Part shown: piece after piece, positions 7,531 through 15,634 of the stretch | Layout: each line of letters starts with the position of its first letter | How positions within the stretch are numbered: position 1 is the stretch's first letter | Assembly (NCBI GenBank): GCA_035302405.1 | Contig: DATGSR010000266.1 | Location: forward strand, 1-25,828 | Length of the DNA: 25,828 bases | Direction of reading: 5' to 3' | Origin: CALKWS01 sp035302405 | Lineage (GTDB): Bacteria; Actinomycetota; Actinomycetes; Actinomycetales; Beutenbergiaceae | The notes under the pieces: generated by a model | What the model saw: only the letters and a program-made list of their open reading frames with translations | Databases searched by the model: none | Told to the model about the DNA's origin: nothing | Made by a program: the position numbers and the translations under genes

Positions 7531-8921
7531 CGGCTCTCCGAATACTGCTCCGCTGAGGCCTCCGCGGACCCAGGAACATCCGCATAGGTTCGAACACCGG
7601 TGGGCGTTGCTTCGTCGGCAGAAGCCGGAACGTCTGCGGGCAGGTCTGTGGGCGCAGTGACGCCGGCGGGCACCCAGGCACTGAGCACGAACCATCCGGG
7701 CTCGGTCGGGGGTGTGCGTACCGTGCCGCCCACAGCCGAAAGCCGCTCGGCCAACCCGCGCAGTCCGCTGCCGGCAGCCGGTCCCACGCGCAGTGGTGCG
7801 CGCACCCCGGAGTCCGCCACGCCGTCGTTCGCGACCCGCACGTGATACCCGCCCTCGCGGGCGCGCAGTTCGATGGTGCACTCGGTGGCGCTGGAATGCC
7901 GGACCACGTTGGTCACCCCTTCCCGTACCACCCATGCCAGCGCGTGCTGGGCGCCGCTGGGCAATTGCAGGTCCTCACCGGCCACGCGTGCCTCGATGCC
8001 GGAAGCCAACAACAGCGACCTGGCCCCGACCAGTTCAGTGGGCAGGTCGGCGGCCCGGTAGCCCTGCACCACCGCTCGCACTTCCTTCAACCCATCCTCG
8101 GCCAACTCCCGCACCGCCAACATCTCCTGCACCCCGCGCGGATCATCACGCTCCGCAAGGGCGGCGGCGAGTTCACTCTTCACCGCCACCGTGGACAGCG
8201 TCCGGCCGAACACATCGTGCAGGTCCCGGGAGAATCGCAGCCGTTCCTCGGCTACCGCGAGCCGCGCGGCGACCTGACGGCTGCGGTCCAAATCCCACAC
8301 CACCATGACCGTCCACATCGAGATCCGCATCGTTATCCCGAGGGCCAGCGCCAGGCACAGGGAGGTCACGACCGCAGGAACGATCCCGGTCACCGCACCG
8401 TTGAGGGCGGTCAGCGCGCCGGCCAACGCCGCGATCACCAGGCCGGCTAGCAGCACCATCCACACGTTCATGATCGGGCTGACGGCAACCAGCGCGCTCA
8501 CGGTGATCAGCAAGATGGCGAACAGTGCCTCATCGTGGAACTCCGTGGTCAGCATCGCCGGGTACACCAGGACGATGACGGCCAAGCCGGCGAGCACCGA
8601 GCCGCCGAGCAGGTACAGCAACGCCCGCGGCGCGGCGCGGTAGCCGACCATGTGGTCGAAGGCACCCCGGGCCGCGAGGAAGCAGATCAGGGTGTGGCCG
8701 CTCAGTACCGCCAGGTATGCACCGGCCTGCTCGGCGGACCACGGGCCCTGTCCGTTGGCCAGGATGGCGAGCCCGAGCAGGGGCACGAACCCGAACAGCG
8801 TGTACAGGGACCAGCGGTTGTACGCCTCGTACCGTTGCGGACGGCTCAACGCCGACCAGCGCAACACACTCGCACCCGCCGCCTGGCCCATGGGCAACCA
8901 CGGTAATGCCTGGGACGTCAC
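7527..8921 (-). CDS. Sensor histidine kinase, HisKA_3 type
   Basis: Membrane sensor kinase, 464 residues. An N-terminal region with about five to six hydrophobic segments (40-205) is followed by the dimerisation/phospho-acceptor helix with His235 in SRDLHDVFG. The ATPase domain carries the N box REGVTNVVRHS (333-343), NDGV (365-368) and GSGLRGL (384-390). After the ATPase domain comes a 45-residue Ala/Pro/Thr/Asp-rich tail not expected for the family. I choose GTG 8921, because its GTGA overlaps the permease stop codon and matches the overlaps at the two other junctions; an ATG at 8975 would lie inside the permease gene. With no large extracytoplasmic loop, the signal may be sensed in the membrane or through the ABC transporter. 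Confidence 0.92.
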   Translation of the reverse strand: MTSQALPWLPMGQAAGASVLRWSALSRPQRYEAYNRWSLYTLFGFVPLLGLAILANGQGPWSAEQAGAYLAVLSGHTLICFLAARGAFDHMVGYRAAPRALLYLLGGSVLAGLAVIVLVYPAMLTTEFHDEALFAILLITVSALVAVSPIMNVWMVLLAGLVIAALAGALTALNGAVTGIVPAVVTSLCLALALGITMRISMWTVMVVWDLDRSRQVAARLAVAEERLRFSRDLHDVFGRTLSTVAVKSELAAALAERDDPRGVQEMLAVRELAEDGLKEVRAVVQGYRAADLPTELVGARSLLLASGIEARVAGEDLQLPSGAQHALAWVVREGVTNVVRHSSATECTIELRAREGGYHVRVANDGVADSGVRAPLRVGPAAGSGLRGLAERLSAVGGTVRTPPTEPGWFVLSAWVPAGVTAPTDLPADVPASADEATPTGVRTYADVPGSAEASAEQYSESR

Positions 8922-9736
8922 CGGCGCGGCTCCCAGCGCATCCACCGTCGCGTCGCCAGGGTGCCCAGTACGCACCAGCCGGCCAGCACCAGCACCGGCA
9001 CGAGTCCGGCGGTGAAGGTCTGCGCGAACGTGAGCGCCTCGCCGTGCTGGTCGACGCCGAGGAAGCCCGTCTGCAGCAATTGGATCACCGGGGCCAGCGG
9101 CGTCAGTTCGGCGATCTGCTGCAGCGGCCCGGGCATAGCCTGCAGGGGAAACGTCACGCCGCTGGCGAGTAAGGTCCCGAAGATCACCGGCAGGGTGGTC
9201 AATTGGGCCGCTTCCACGGTCTTGGTCATCCCGGAGGAGGCATAGGCCAGCAGGGCGAAGACGGCCAGGCCACCGACCAGCGCGAGGACCACGAGGACGG
9301 GGTTGGCGGGCAGCGGGAGTTCGAATGCCGCCGCGGCCGCGGCGATGGTGAGGATGAGTTGGCCGGTGATGATCGCCGCAGCCGGTGTTGCGGTGCCGAT
9401 CAAGACGCTGGTCGGCGATAACTCCCCGGAGGTCAACCGCTTCAGCGTGAGTTCCTCGCGGCGGGCCACCACGGTGGTGGTGAGGTTGTAGTAGGCCACG
9501 AAAATCAACCCGAACGCGGCCATGAGCGTCACCAGGTGTGTCCCGAACGCGGCATGCACGGCGCCGTCGTCCACCACGGGCAGCAGGAGCAGCACCAGGA
9601 CCGGGGCCATCACGATGGTGTTGATCAGCGCGGTCTTGTTCCGCCGCAGCAGCGTGGCTTCCATCCGGGCCAGTGCGCCGATCTGGCGCAGCGCGGTGGT
9701 GAACTCAGTGGAGCGTGCCGTCGTGGTGGTAGTCAT
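8918..9736 (-). CDS. ABC-2 type transporter permease
   Basis: Membrane subunit of an exporter paired with the ATPase encoded immediately upstream. 272 residues with six hydrophobic segments typical of ABC-2 permeases: about 35-57, 67-87, 112-137, 146-165, 178-196 and 242-260. Between the second and third lies the cytoplasmic stretch RREELTLKRL, the usual coupling region. The ATG at 9736 overlaps the ATPase stop (ATGA), and its own stop overlaps the kinase start (GTGA). Substrate is not evident; homologous transporters with NarL-type two-component systems often export antibiotics or lipids. Confidence 0.92.
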   Translation of the reverse strand: MTTTTTARSTEFTTALRQIGALARMEATLLRRNKTALINTIVMAPVLVLLLLPVVDDGAVHAAFGTHLVTLMAAFGLIFVAYYNLTTTVVARREELTLKRLTSGELSPTSVLIGTATPAAAIITGQLILTIAAAAAAFELPLPANPVLVVLALVGGLAVFALLAYASSGMTKTVEAAQLTTLPVIFGTLLASGVTFPLQAMPGPLQQIAELTPLAPVIQLLQTGFLGVDQHGEALTFAQTFTAGLVPVLVLAGWCVLGTLATRRWMRWEPRR

Positions 9737-10857
9737 ACTGAAGTCTCCTGGGGGCTGGTGGCCGGGTAGTTGGCGGGAGCGTTGTCGGCCGGGCCTCGGT
9801 GGGCCGAGCCGATAGCGGCGCGGCCGGTATCGACCGAACTTGTGTGTGACCGGTTGGTATCGGCCGGCGGAGAGCCGGTGGTCGAAGGCGCTGAGGTGTG
9901 ATCCGGGCCCCGGTTCGCGATGGTGAGGAACGCTTGTTCCAGGGAGGCCGAGCGGGCTTGGAGTTCGGCAAGTTCCAGTCCGTGGTGCTCCGCCCAGGTC
10001 AACAGCCGGTACAGGTCCCGCTGCAGGTCCCGGGTGGCGATCGTGTGTTGCACTCCTCCGTGGTGGCGTGGCTTGGTGCGGTGCTGTCCGCTCAGCGGCG
10101 GTAACTCCACGCTGCCCGGGCCATCGCCGGGCATCGGCGCGAGTGAGTTCGGCAGCACGAACCCGATCCCGGCCGGTTCCTCGGCCACTATCTGCGCCGC
10201 GGTGCCGGACCGTACGATGCGGCCGCGGTCCATGATCGCGATCCGGTCGGCCAACTCCTCCGCCTCGTCCAGGTAATGGGTGGTGAGCACCACCGTCGTC
10301 CCTTCCCCCACCATGCGGCGGATCAACTCCCAGGTGGACCGTCTGCTCTCCGGGTCCAGGCCGGTAGTGGGCTCGTCCAGGAAGAGCACCTCCGGCCGGC
10401 CCAGGATCGCCAGCGCCAGGTCCAGGCGCCGTCGTTCCCCACCGGACAGGCTCTTTACCGCCACGTCCGCGCGATGGGACAACCCCACCTCGGCGAGCAC
10501 CTCGGGCACCGGGCGGGGACGGCTGAGTGTGCGGGCCCAGGTGCCGGCCATTTCGAAGACCCTCAGTTCAGCCGGGAAGCCGGCCTCCTGCAGCATGATC
10601 CCGGTGCGACGGCGCACCGCGGCGCGATCCCGGAACGGGTCCTTACCCAAAACGCGCACCTGCCCGGCGGTGGCCGGGGCGATGCCCTCGATAACCTCTA
10701 ACAGCGACGTCTTGCCGGCGCCGTTGGTACCAAGGAGGGCGATGAGTTCGCCGCGGCGCACCTCCAGATTTACCCCCCGCACCGCCTCGAATCCGCCCTT
10801 ACCGGGCCTGCCTCCATAACTGCGGCGTACGTCCTCGAGCCTGATGACTGTGTCCAT
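9733..10857 (-). CDS. ABC transporter ATP-binding protein
   Basis: Drives the ABC-2 permease encoded next. 374 residues: Walker A GTNGAGKTS (43-51), Q-loop at about 90 (MLQEAG), signature LSGGE (137-141), Walker B VLFLDEP (157-163) and switch His194. Residues 220-310 form the accessory domain usual in drug-type ATPases. From about 315 to the end runs a Pro/Ser/Thr/Asn-rich tail of about 60 residues with no recognisable fold. First gene of the four-gene operon; start ATG at 10857. An inverted repeat lies 46-62 bases upstream of it. Family assignment is certain, the transported compound is not. Confidence 0.94.
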   Translation of the reverse strand: MDTVIRLEDVRRSYGGRPGKGGFEAVRGVNLEVRRGELIALLGTNGAGKTSLLEVIEGIAPATAGQVRVLGKDPFRDRAAVRRRTGIMLQEAGFPAELRVFEMAGTWARTLSRPRPVPEVLAEVGLSHRADVAVKSLSGGERRRLDLALAILGRPEVLFLDEPTTGLDPESRRSTWELIRRMVGEGTTVVLTTHYLDEAEELADRIAIMDRGRIVRSGTAAQIVAEEPAGIGFVLPNSLAPMPGDGPGSVELPPLSGQHRTKPRHHGGVQHTIATRDLQRDLYRLLTWAEHHGLELAELQARSASLEQAFLTIANRGPDHTSAPSTTGSPPADTNRSHTSSVDTGRAAIGSAHRGPADNAPANYPATSPQETSV

Positions 10858-10891
10858 GCCACGATTCTGCGGCCGCGCACGGGTCCTGACC

Positions 10892-10919
10892 GGTGCCCGT
10901 CGTCACCAGTTCCCGGTGA
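10892..10919. promoter_or_regulatory. Inverted repeats upstream of the ABC/two-component operon
   Basis: A perfect TCACC-N7-GGTGA (10903-10919) shares its left arm with a second, looser pair formed by GGTG at 10892, giving three GGTG/CACC half-sites at 12- and 11-base steps. The position, 35-62 bases before the ATPase start codon, would suit binding of the operon's own NarL-type regulator. No convincing -10/-35 pair was identified, so the role is inferred. Confidence 0.4.
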
Positions 10920-11029
10920 ACGATCCCGGCACGGGCGTGAGCGGTTCCCGAACTCCCGATTACGTTTGTCATCGTGCGGGCGAAGCGGCGCGCGGGCCAT
11001 CTGCGTGTTCCGTTCGCGATACCTCCTCC

Positions 11030-11123
11030 GCAGGCGCGAGGCTCAGCCCACGTCGCAGGCGCGCGGCCAGGCCCGCTGACGGCAGGCGCGTGACGTAGGC
11101 CCGCCGGCCGCAGGCGCATGACG
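11030..11123. repeat. Four degenerate direct repeats (core GCAGGCGCR)
   Basis: The core GCAGGCGC begins at 11030, 11055, 11082 and 11110, spaced 25, 27 and 28 bases. The last two copies extend to GCAGGCGCRTGACG. The block lies just beyond the 3' end of the alpha/beta hydrolase gene (stop at 11148), between it and the ABC operon. The remaining intergenic bases 10858-11029 hold the presumed operon promoter and the inverted repeats. Confidence 0.75.
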
Positions 11124-11147
11124 CAGACCAGCCCGCGGACGCGCTAC

Positions 11148-11969
11148 TCAGATTTGCCCGGCGAGCGCCTCGTCGATGAAGCCGGTGACGAGTGCGAGCA
11201 CCTCGTCCTTATTCGTCTCGTTGAAGACCTCGTGGCGCGCCCCGGGCACGACGTGCTCCCGGAACCTCTCCCCGCGCAGACGTTCAACACCGGTTCGGGT
11301 ATCGGTCAGCGGCACCAGGGCGTCCGCTTCGCCGTGCACCCACATGGTGGGCAGGTCGCCGACCGTCCCGGCGGCGTTGATCTGTTCCAACGTCCCCAGC
11401 AACGCCTCCACGGTGGTGCGCTTGAACGGGCCGTGCCATACCAAGGGGTCGGCGACGTAATCGGCGCCCACGTTCGGGTCCCGGGACAAGGTCTCGGCGT
11501 CGAGTGGATCATCGGGAATCTCTTCGGCCGCGGCCAGTTGCTCAGCCGCCTGCCACCGGCCCAGCACCGGCGCGGACAGCACAAGCGCGGTCAAGTCGCT
11601 GCCGTGTTGCTGGGCGTACCGGGCGGCAATCATCCCGCCCATGGAGTGGCCGATCAGCACCACCGGGACGCCGCGGTTCTCCCTCTGGACGTGTTCCACC
11701 AGGTGGTGCATGTCGCTTACCACGTCGTCGAAGTCATCGATCAGGACGCGTTCACCGGTGCTGCGCCCGTGCCCGATGTGGTCCAGGCCGTACACCACGG
11801 CGCCGTGGCGGCTCAGTGCGCCTGCCACGTGATTGTAGCGACCGATATGTTCGCCGTATCCATGGCACAGCACCGCCACATACCGCGGCGCCGGGCCCTC
11901 CAGGTCCCACGCCTGTGCGTGGATGTTCCCGCGCGTACCTTGAAACGACCACTGCCGGGTGGGCTGCAT
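11148..11969 (-). CDS. Alpha/beta hydrolase, monoacylglycerol lipase-like
   Basis: Serine hydrolase of the Hydrolase_4/S33 (lysophospholipase, monoglyceride lipase) group. 273 residues with oxyanion segment CHGYGEH (35-41), nucleophile elbow GHSMGG (Ser109), acid Asp216 in VHGEADALVP and base His246 in GARHEVFNE. The start ATG at 11969 has AAGGAG 6 bases upstream. No signal peptide, so likely cytoplasmic and acting on glycerolipids or lysophospholipids. It is on the same strand as murA but 300 bases downstream of it, and is probably transcribed separately. The exact substrate is inferred only from family resemblance. Confidence 0.88.
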   Translation of the reverse strand: MQPTRQWSFQGTRGNIHAQAWDLEGPAPRYVAVLCHGYGEHIGRYNHVAGALSRHGAVVYGLDHIGHGRSTGERVLIDDFDDVVSDMHHLVEHVQRENRGVPVVLIGHSMGGMIAARYAQQHGSDLTALVLSAPVLGRWQAAEQLAAAEEIPDDPLDAETLSRDPNVGADYVADPLVWHGPFKRTTVEALLGTLEQINAAGTVGDLPTMWVHGEADALVPLTDTRTGVERLRGERFREHVVPGARHEVFNETNKDEVLALVTGFIDEALAGQI

Positions 11970-12270
11970 CAGTGTCTCCTTCGTACGTCCGGGCCCGCCC
12001 TAGCGTCTGGGGCTCCAGATAGCAGCGGGGCTCAGGGGAACCGTTGGCCTCAGACTAGTCGCGAGCCTGCAGATGCGGTACGGGAACCAACGGGCGCACC
12101 CCCGCGTGGAACGAAACGCCCGCGCCGACTGCGCGGTGCGGACGCGCCGACTGCGCGGTGCGGATGCGCCGTCCGCGCGGTGCGGATTCTCCCACGCCGG
12201 CGGTACCTGAACAAACGCCGTCGAGCAGGAGCGTGCGCCTCAGCCGCGCTGCCGTTGGGCAGCGCCCCGA
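11970..12270. other. Intergenic region between murA and the hydrolase gene
   Basis: The 301 bases contain the hydrolase ribosome-binding site at the left, then a three-unit 22-bp tandem repeat (12122-12187) and G/C-rich filler. I see no hairpin followed by a T tract, no RNA gene and no small frame with a good ribosome-binding site. Confidence 0.5.
12122..12187. repeat. 22-bp tandem repeat, three perfectly contiguous units
   Basis: Units run 12122-12143, 12144-12165 and 12166-12187. Each begins GCGCCG and ends GCGCGGTGCGGAY. Units 1 and 2 differ at one base; unit 3 carries further changes. It lies about 80 bases beyond the murA stop codon, on the 3' side of that gene. There are no spacers, so it is a minisatellite and not a CRISPR. 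Confidence 0.9.
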
Positions 12271-13584
12271 TCAGATCCGCTCGACCTTGGCCCCCAGAGC
12301 CTCGAGTTTGCCGCTGAAGTTCTCGTAACCGCGGTCGATCAACTCGATTCCGCGCACGTTGGACACGCCGTCGGCAGCCAGCGCTGCGATGAGGTGGGAG
12401 AACCCGCCGCGCAGGTCGGGCACCTCGATGTCCGCGGCACGCAGCGGAGTGGGGCCGGAGACGACGGCGGAGTGCTGGAAGTTGCGCCGCCCGAAGCGGC
12501 ACGGAGCCCCGCCCAGGCATTCTCGGTATACCTGGATGGTGGCTCCCATCCGGCGTAGCGCATGGGTGAACCCGAAGCGGTTCTCATACACGGTCTCGTG
12601 CACGATGGACAGACCGGTCGCCTGAGTGAGGGCAACCACCAACGGCTGCTGCCAGTCGGTCATGAACCCTGGGTGCACATCGGTTTCCAGGGCGATGGAC
12701 TGCAACGGCGTCCCGGGGTGACGGAAGCGGATGCCCTGGTCGTCGATGTCGAAGTCCCCACCGACCTTGCGGAAGGTGTTGAGGAACGTCATCAGGCCGC
12801 CCTGCTCGGCACCGCGGATGTAGATGTCTCCGCGGGTGGCCAGCGCCGCCGCCGCCCAGGAGGCGGTTTCGATCCGGTCGGGCAATGCAGTCTGATTGAA
12901 CCCGCCCAACCGTTCCACGCCCTCCACCCGGATCACCCGGTCGGTGTCCACGGAGATGATCGCTCCCATGCGCTGTAACACCGCGATCAGTTCGGTGATC
13001 TCGGGTTCGATCGCAGCGTTGCGCAGTTCGGTCAGGCCGTGGGCCCGTACCGCGTTCAGCAGTAACTGCTCGGTGGCGCCCACACTGGGGTAGGGCAGTT
13101 CGATCTGGGTGCCGTGCAACCCGCGCGGCGCGGTGATGAGGATTCCCGATTCCAGTTTGTCCACCTGCGCGCCGAATTGCCGCAGGATCTCCAGGTGGTA
13201 GTCGATCGGCCGGTCCCCGATGCGGCATCCGCCCAGGTCCGGGATGAACGCCTCTCCCAAGCGGTGCAGGAGCGGCCCGCACAACAGGATGGGGATCCGG
13301 GAGGTGCCGGCCATGGTGTCGATGTCAGCCTTGTGGGCGGTCTCCACGTTAGCCGGGTCCAACCGGACCGTCCCGGCCTCGACGTCCCGCTCCACCACCA
13401 CGCCGTGCAATTCCAGCAGGTTCGCCACGATATTGACGTCGCGGATCTCCGGGACGTTGCGCAACTCGCTGACACCATCCCCCAGCAGCGCGGCGACCAT
13501 CGCCTTGGAGACGAAGTTTTTCGCCCCCCGCACCGTGATCTCACCATGCAGCGGCGAGCCGCCGTGTACCTGCAACAGGGCCAT
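12271..13584 (-). CDS. murA: UDP-N-acetylglucosamine 1-carboxyvinyltransferase
   Basis: First committed step of peptidoglycan precursor synthesis: transfers enolpyruvate from PEP to UDP-GlcNAc in the cytoplasm. 437 residues, the usual size. Lys22 is in GAKN, the catalytic and fosfomycin-reactive Cys120 in GGCRIGDRPID, and the conserved segments PSVGATEQ, RIPILLCGPLLH and FMTDWQQPLVVALTQ are present. The start is ATG 13584, with GAGGAG 5 bases upstream; ATG at 13599 is in frame but would place the ribosome-binding site inside the gene. The catalytic Cys (not Asp) predicts fosfomycin sensitivity at the target level. In many actinobacteria murA sits between leuD and plsC; here other genes intervene on both sides. 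Confidence 0.96.
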   Translation of the reverse strand: MALLQVHGGSPLHGEITVRGAKNFVSKAMVAALLGDGVSELRNVPEIRDVNIVANLLELHGVVVERDVEAGTVRLDPANVETAHKADIDTMAGTSRIPILLCGPLLHRLGEAFIPDLGGCRIGDRPIDYHLEILRQFGAQVDKLESGILITAPRGLHGTQIELPYPSVGATEQLLLNAVRAHGLTELRNAAIEPEITELIAVLQRMGAIISVDTDRVIRVEGVERLGGFNQTALPDRIETASWAAAALATRGDIYIRGAEQGGLMTFLNTFRKVGGDFDIDDQGIRFRHPGTPLQSIALETDVHPGFMTDWQQPLVVALTQATGLSIVHETVYENRFGFTHALRRMGATIQVYRECLGGAPCRFGRRNFQHSAVVSGPTPLRAADIEVPDLRGGFSHLIAALAADGVSNVRGIELIDRGYENFSGKLEALGAKVERI

Positions 13585-13846
13585 GGGTTCTCCTCGCAAT
13601 GTTTAACTCGCACCGGTACCGATCACCCGATGCATTCCCCCAGAGTACGGTGGGGTGCCCGTCGAGCACTGCGATCACCCTCACATCGGGCGATTCGCCG
13701 ACCAAACGCTCACGGACCTTTCGCAGAACCGTCGCAACCACGTTCCTGCGGCTTGATCGGCGGCCCGCTGCGGGTTCCGATGGCGCCAACGGTGGCGGGC
13801 AGGCACCATCGAGACCGACATCATCGCCCGCTGTCCAGGAGTCGCC

Positions 13847-15565
13847 ATGGTCACCATCGCCCAGAACATCATCGACCACTTGCAAGCAAACGGGGTCCGG
13901 CGCATCTACGGCATCGCCGGGGACTCCCTGAACGGGCTGACCGAGGCGGTGCGCACGGCCGATATCGACTGGGTCACCGTGCGACACGAAGAAGCCGGCG
14001 CCCTGGCTGCCTCCGCCGAGGCGGAGATGACCGGCCAGTTGGCCGTCTGTGCCGGGTCGGCGGGCCCGGGCAACCTGCACCTGATCAACGGTCTCTACGA
14101 CGCCCAGCGGTCCCGCGTGCCGGTACTGGCGATTGCCGCACACATCCCTAGCGGCGAGATCGGCTCCGGGTACTTCCAGGAGACCGCCCCGGCCGAGTTG
14201 TTCCGGGAGTGCAGCGTATGGAGCGATGTGGTGACCAGTGCGGAGCAGATGCCGCGGGCCCTTCGAGTGGCGATGCAAGCGGCGGTCAGCCAGCGCGGGG
14301 TCGCCGTCCTGGTGCTACCCGGGGACGTGGCGTTGCAGGAGGCGGCCGCGGACACCGTCAGTCGGATCCAGCAGTCCCGCCCGCGGGTCATCCCAGGAGC
14401 AGAGGACCTGGACCGGGCCGCCCAGTTGCTCAACGATTGCTCCAAGGTGACCATCCTCGCCGGGGCGGGCACCGCCGGTGCGCACGGTGAGGTGATGGCG
14501 CTCGCGGATCGGCTGGCGGCGCCGATCGTGCACGCGATGCGCGGTAAGGAGCACATCGCCTACGACAGCCCCTTCGACGTCGGGATGACCGGCCTCCTCG
14601 GATTCGCCTCCGGGTACCGGGCGATGATCGAGGCGGAAACCTTGCTCATGCTCGGCACCGACTTGCCCTACCAGCAGTTCTACCCGGAGGACGCCACCAT
14701 CATCCAGGTGGACATCCGCGGGGAGAACCTGGGCCGGCGCACTCCCTTGGACCTGGGCCTGGTGGGCGATGTGGGTGAGACTGCGCGGGCGCTGCTGCCG
14801 AAGTTGGAGGCCAAGGACCGCCGGCACCTGGACGACTCGGTCAAGCACTACCACCGCACCCGCGAACGCCTCGATGACCTGGCCACCCCCACCAAGGCGG
14901 GCCGGGCGATCAGGCCTCAGTACCTGGCGCGGGTCCTGGACGAGCAGGCGGCTGAAGATGCGGTGTTCATTCCCGATGTGGGTTCACCGGTGGTGTGGGC
15001 GGCCCGGTACTTGACCATGAACGGCCGACGGCGTCTGATCGGGTCATTCACGCACGGCACCATGGCCAATGCCTTGTCCCAGGCGATCGGCGCCCAGTTC
15101 GCCGATCCGCACCGGCAGATCGTGGCGATGGCCGGCGACGGCGGACTTGCGATGCTTCTGGGCGAACTGCTGACCGTGGCCCAGCACGAGTTGCCGGTGA
15201 AGATCGCGGTACACAACAACTCCTCGTTCAACTTCATCGACCTGGAGATGAAGGCGGCAGGGTTCCCACCCTTCGGCACCGATTTGGTGAACCCTGATTT
15301 CGCGCAGGTCGCGGAGTCGATGGGTATCAAGGGAGTCCGGGTGACCGACTCCGCCGACCTGCCCGACGCTGTTCGTACAGCGCTGGACCACCCCGGGCCG
15401 GCATTGCTGGATGTGGTCACCGAACCCAACGAGATGACGATGCCGCCCGCGATCACCGCCGAGCAGGTGAAGGGCTTCACTCTCTACATGATCCGCACCG
15501 TGATGTCTGGTCGCGGCGATGAGTTGATCGACCTGGCCCGCACGAACCTGCGGCAAGTCTTCTGA
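13847..15565 (+). CDS. poxB: Pyruvate dehydrogenase (quinone), PoxB type
   Basis: Peripheral membrane flavoenzyme that oxidatively decarboxylates pyruvate to acetate and CO2 and passes electrons to quinone. 572 residues with the three ThDP-enzyme domains. The catalytic-Glu region is VRHEEAGALAA (45-55), the central FAD region follows, and the ThDP/Mg motif runs from GDGG (430-433) to NN (457-458). The stretch CAGSAGPGNLHLINGLYD (68-85) and the C-terminus (KGFTLYMIRTVMSGRGDEL, then IDLARTNL) closely follow the E. coli PoxB pattern as I recall it, including the amphipathic tail used for lipid binding. ATG 13847 has AGGAG 5 bases upstream. Single gene, divergent from murA and convergent with a hypothetical gene; acquired or relocated between murA and leuD. 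Confidence 0.93.
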   Translation: MVTIAQNIIDHLQANGVRRIYGIAGDSLNGLTEAVRTADIDWVTVRHEEAGALAASAEAEMTGQLAVCAGSAGPGNLHLINGLYDAQRSRVPVLAIAAHIPSGEIGSGYFQETAPAELFRECSVWSDVVTSAEQMPRALRVAMQAAVSQRGVAVLVLPGDVALQEAAADTVSRIQQSRPRVIPGAEDLDRAAQLLNDCSKVTILAGAGTAGAHGEVMALADRLAAPIVHAMRGKEHIAYDSPFDVGMTGLLGFASGYRAMIEAETLLMLGTDLPYQQFYPEDATIIQVDIRGENLGRRTPLDLGLVGDVGETARALLPKLEAKDRRHLDDSVKHYHRTRERLDDLATPTKAGRAIRPQYLARVLDEQAAEDAVFIPDVGSPVVWAARYLTMNGRRRLIGSFTHGTMANALSQAIGAQFADPHRQIVAMAGDGGLAMLLGELLTVAQHELPVKIAVHNNSSFNFIDLEMKAAGFPPFGTDLVNPDFAQVAESMGIKGVRVTDSADLPDAVRTALDHPGPALLDVVTEPNEMTMPPAITAEQVKGFTLYMIRTVMSGRGDELIDLARTNLRQVF

Positions 15566-15570
15566 GCCCG

Positions 15571-15630
15571 CCGCCGGTGCCGAGCCCGGGCCGCTGGTGC
15601 CGAGCCCCGGGCTGCTGGTGCCGAGGTAGG
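15571..15630. repeat. Three tandem 19-21-bp units filling the poxB 3' intergenic gap
   Basis: Units at 15571-15590, 15591-15611 and 15612-15630 share YYGCYGGTGCCGAG followed by CCCGGG in the first two. They begin 5 bases after the poxB stop and end 4 bases before the stop of the convergent hypothetical gene, so they make up nearly the whole gap. Confidence 0.85.
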
Positions 15631-15634
15631 CGGA

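Noticed and set aside
7531..7935. N-terminal extension of the response regulator to 337 residues
   Set aside because: The extra codons lie entirely inside the kinase gene in another frame; the ATG at 7530 gives a standard receiver domain and overlaps the kinase stop.
12122..12187. Possible CRISPR array
   Set aside because: Units are contiguous 22-mers with no spacers and no cas genes nearby.
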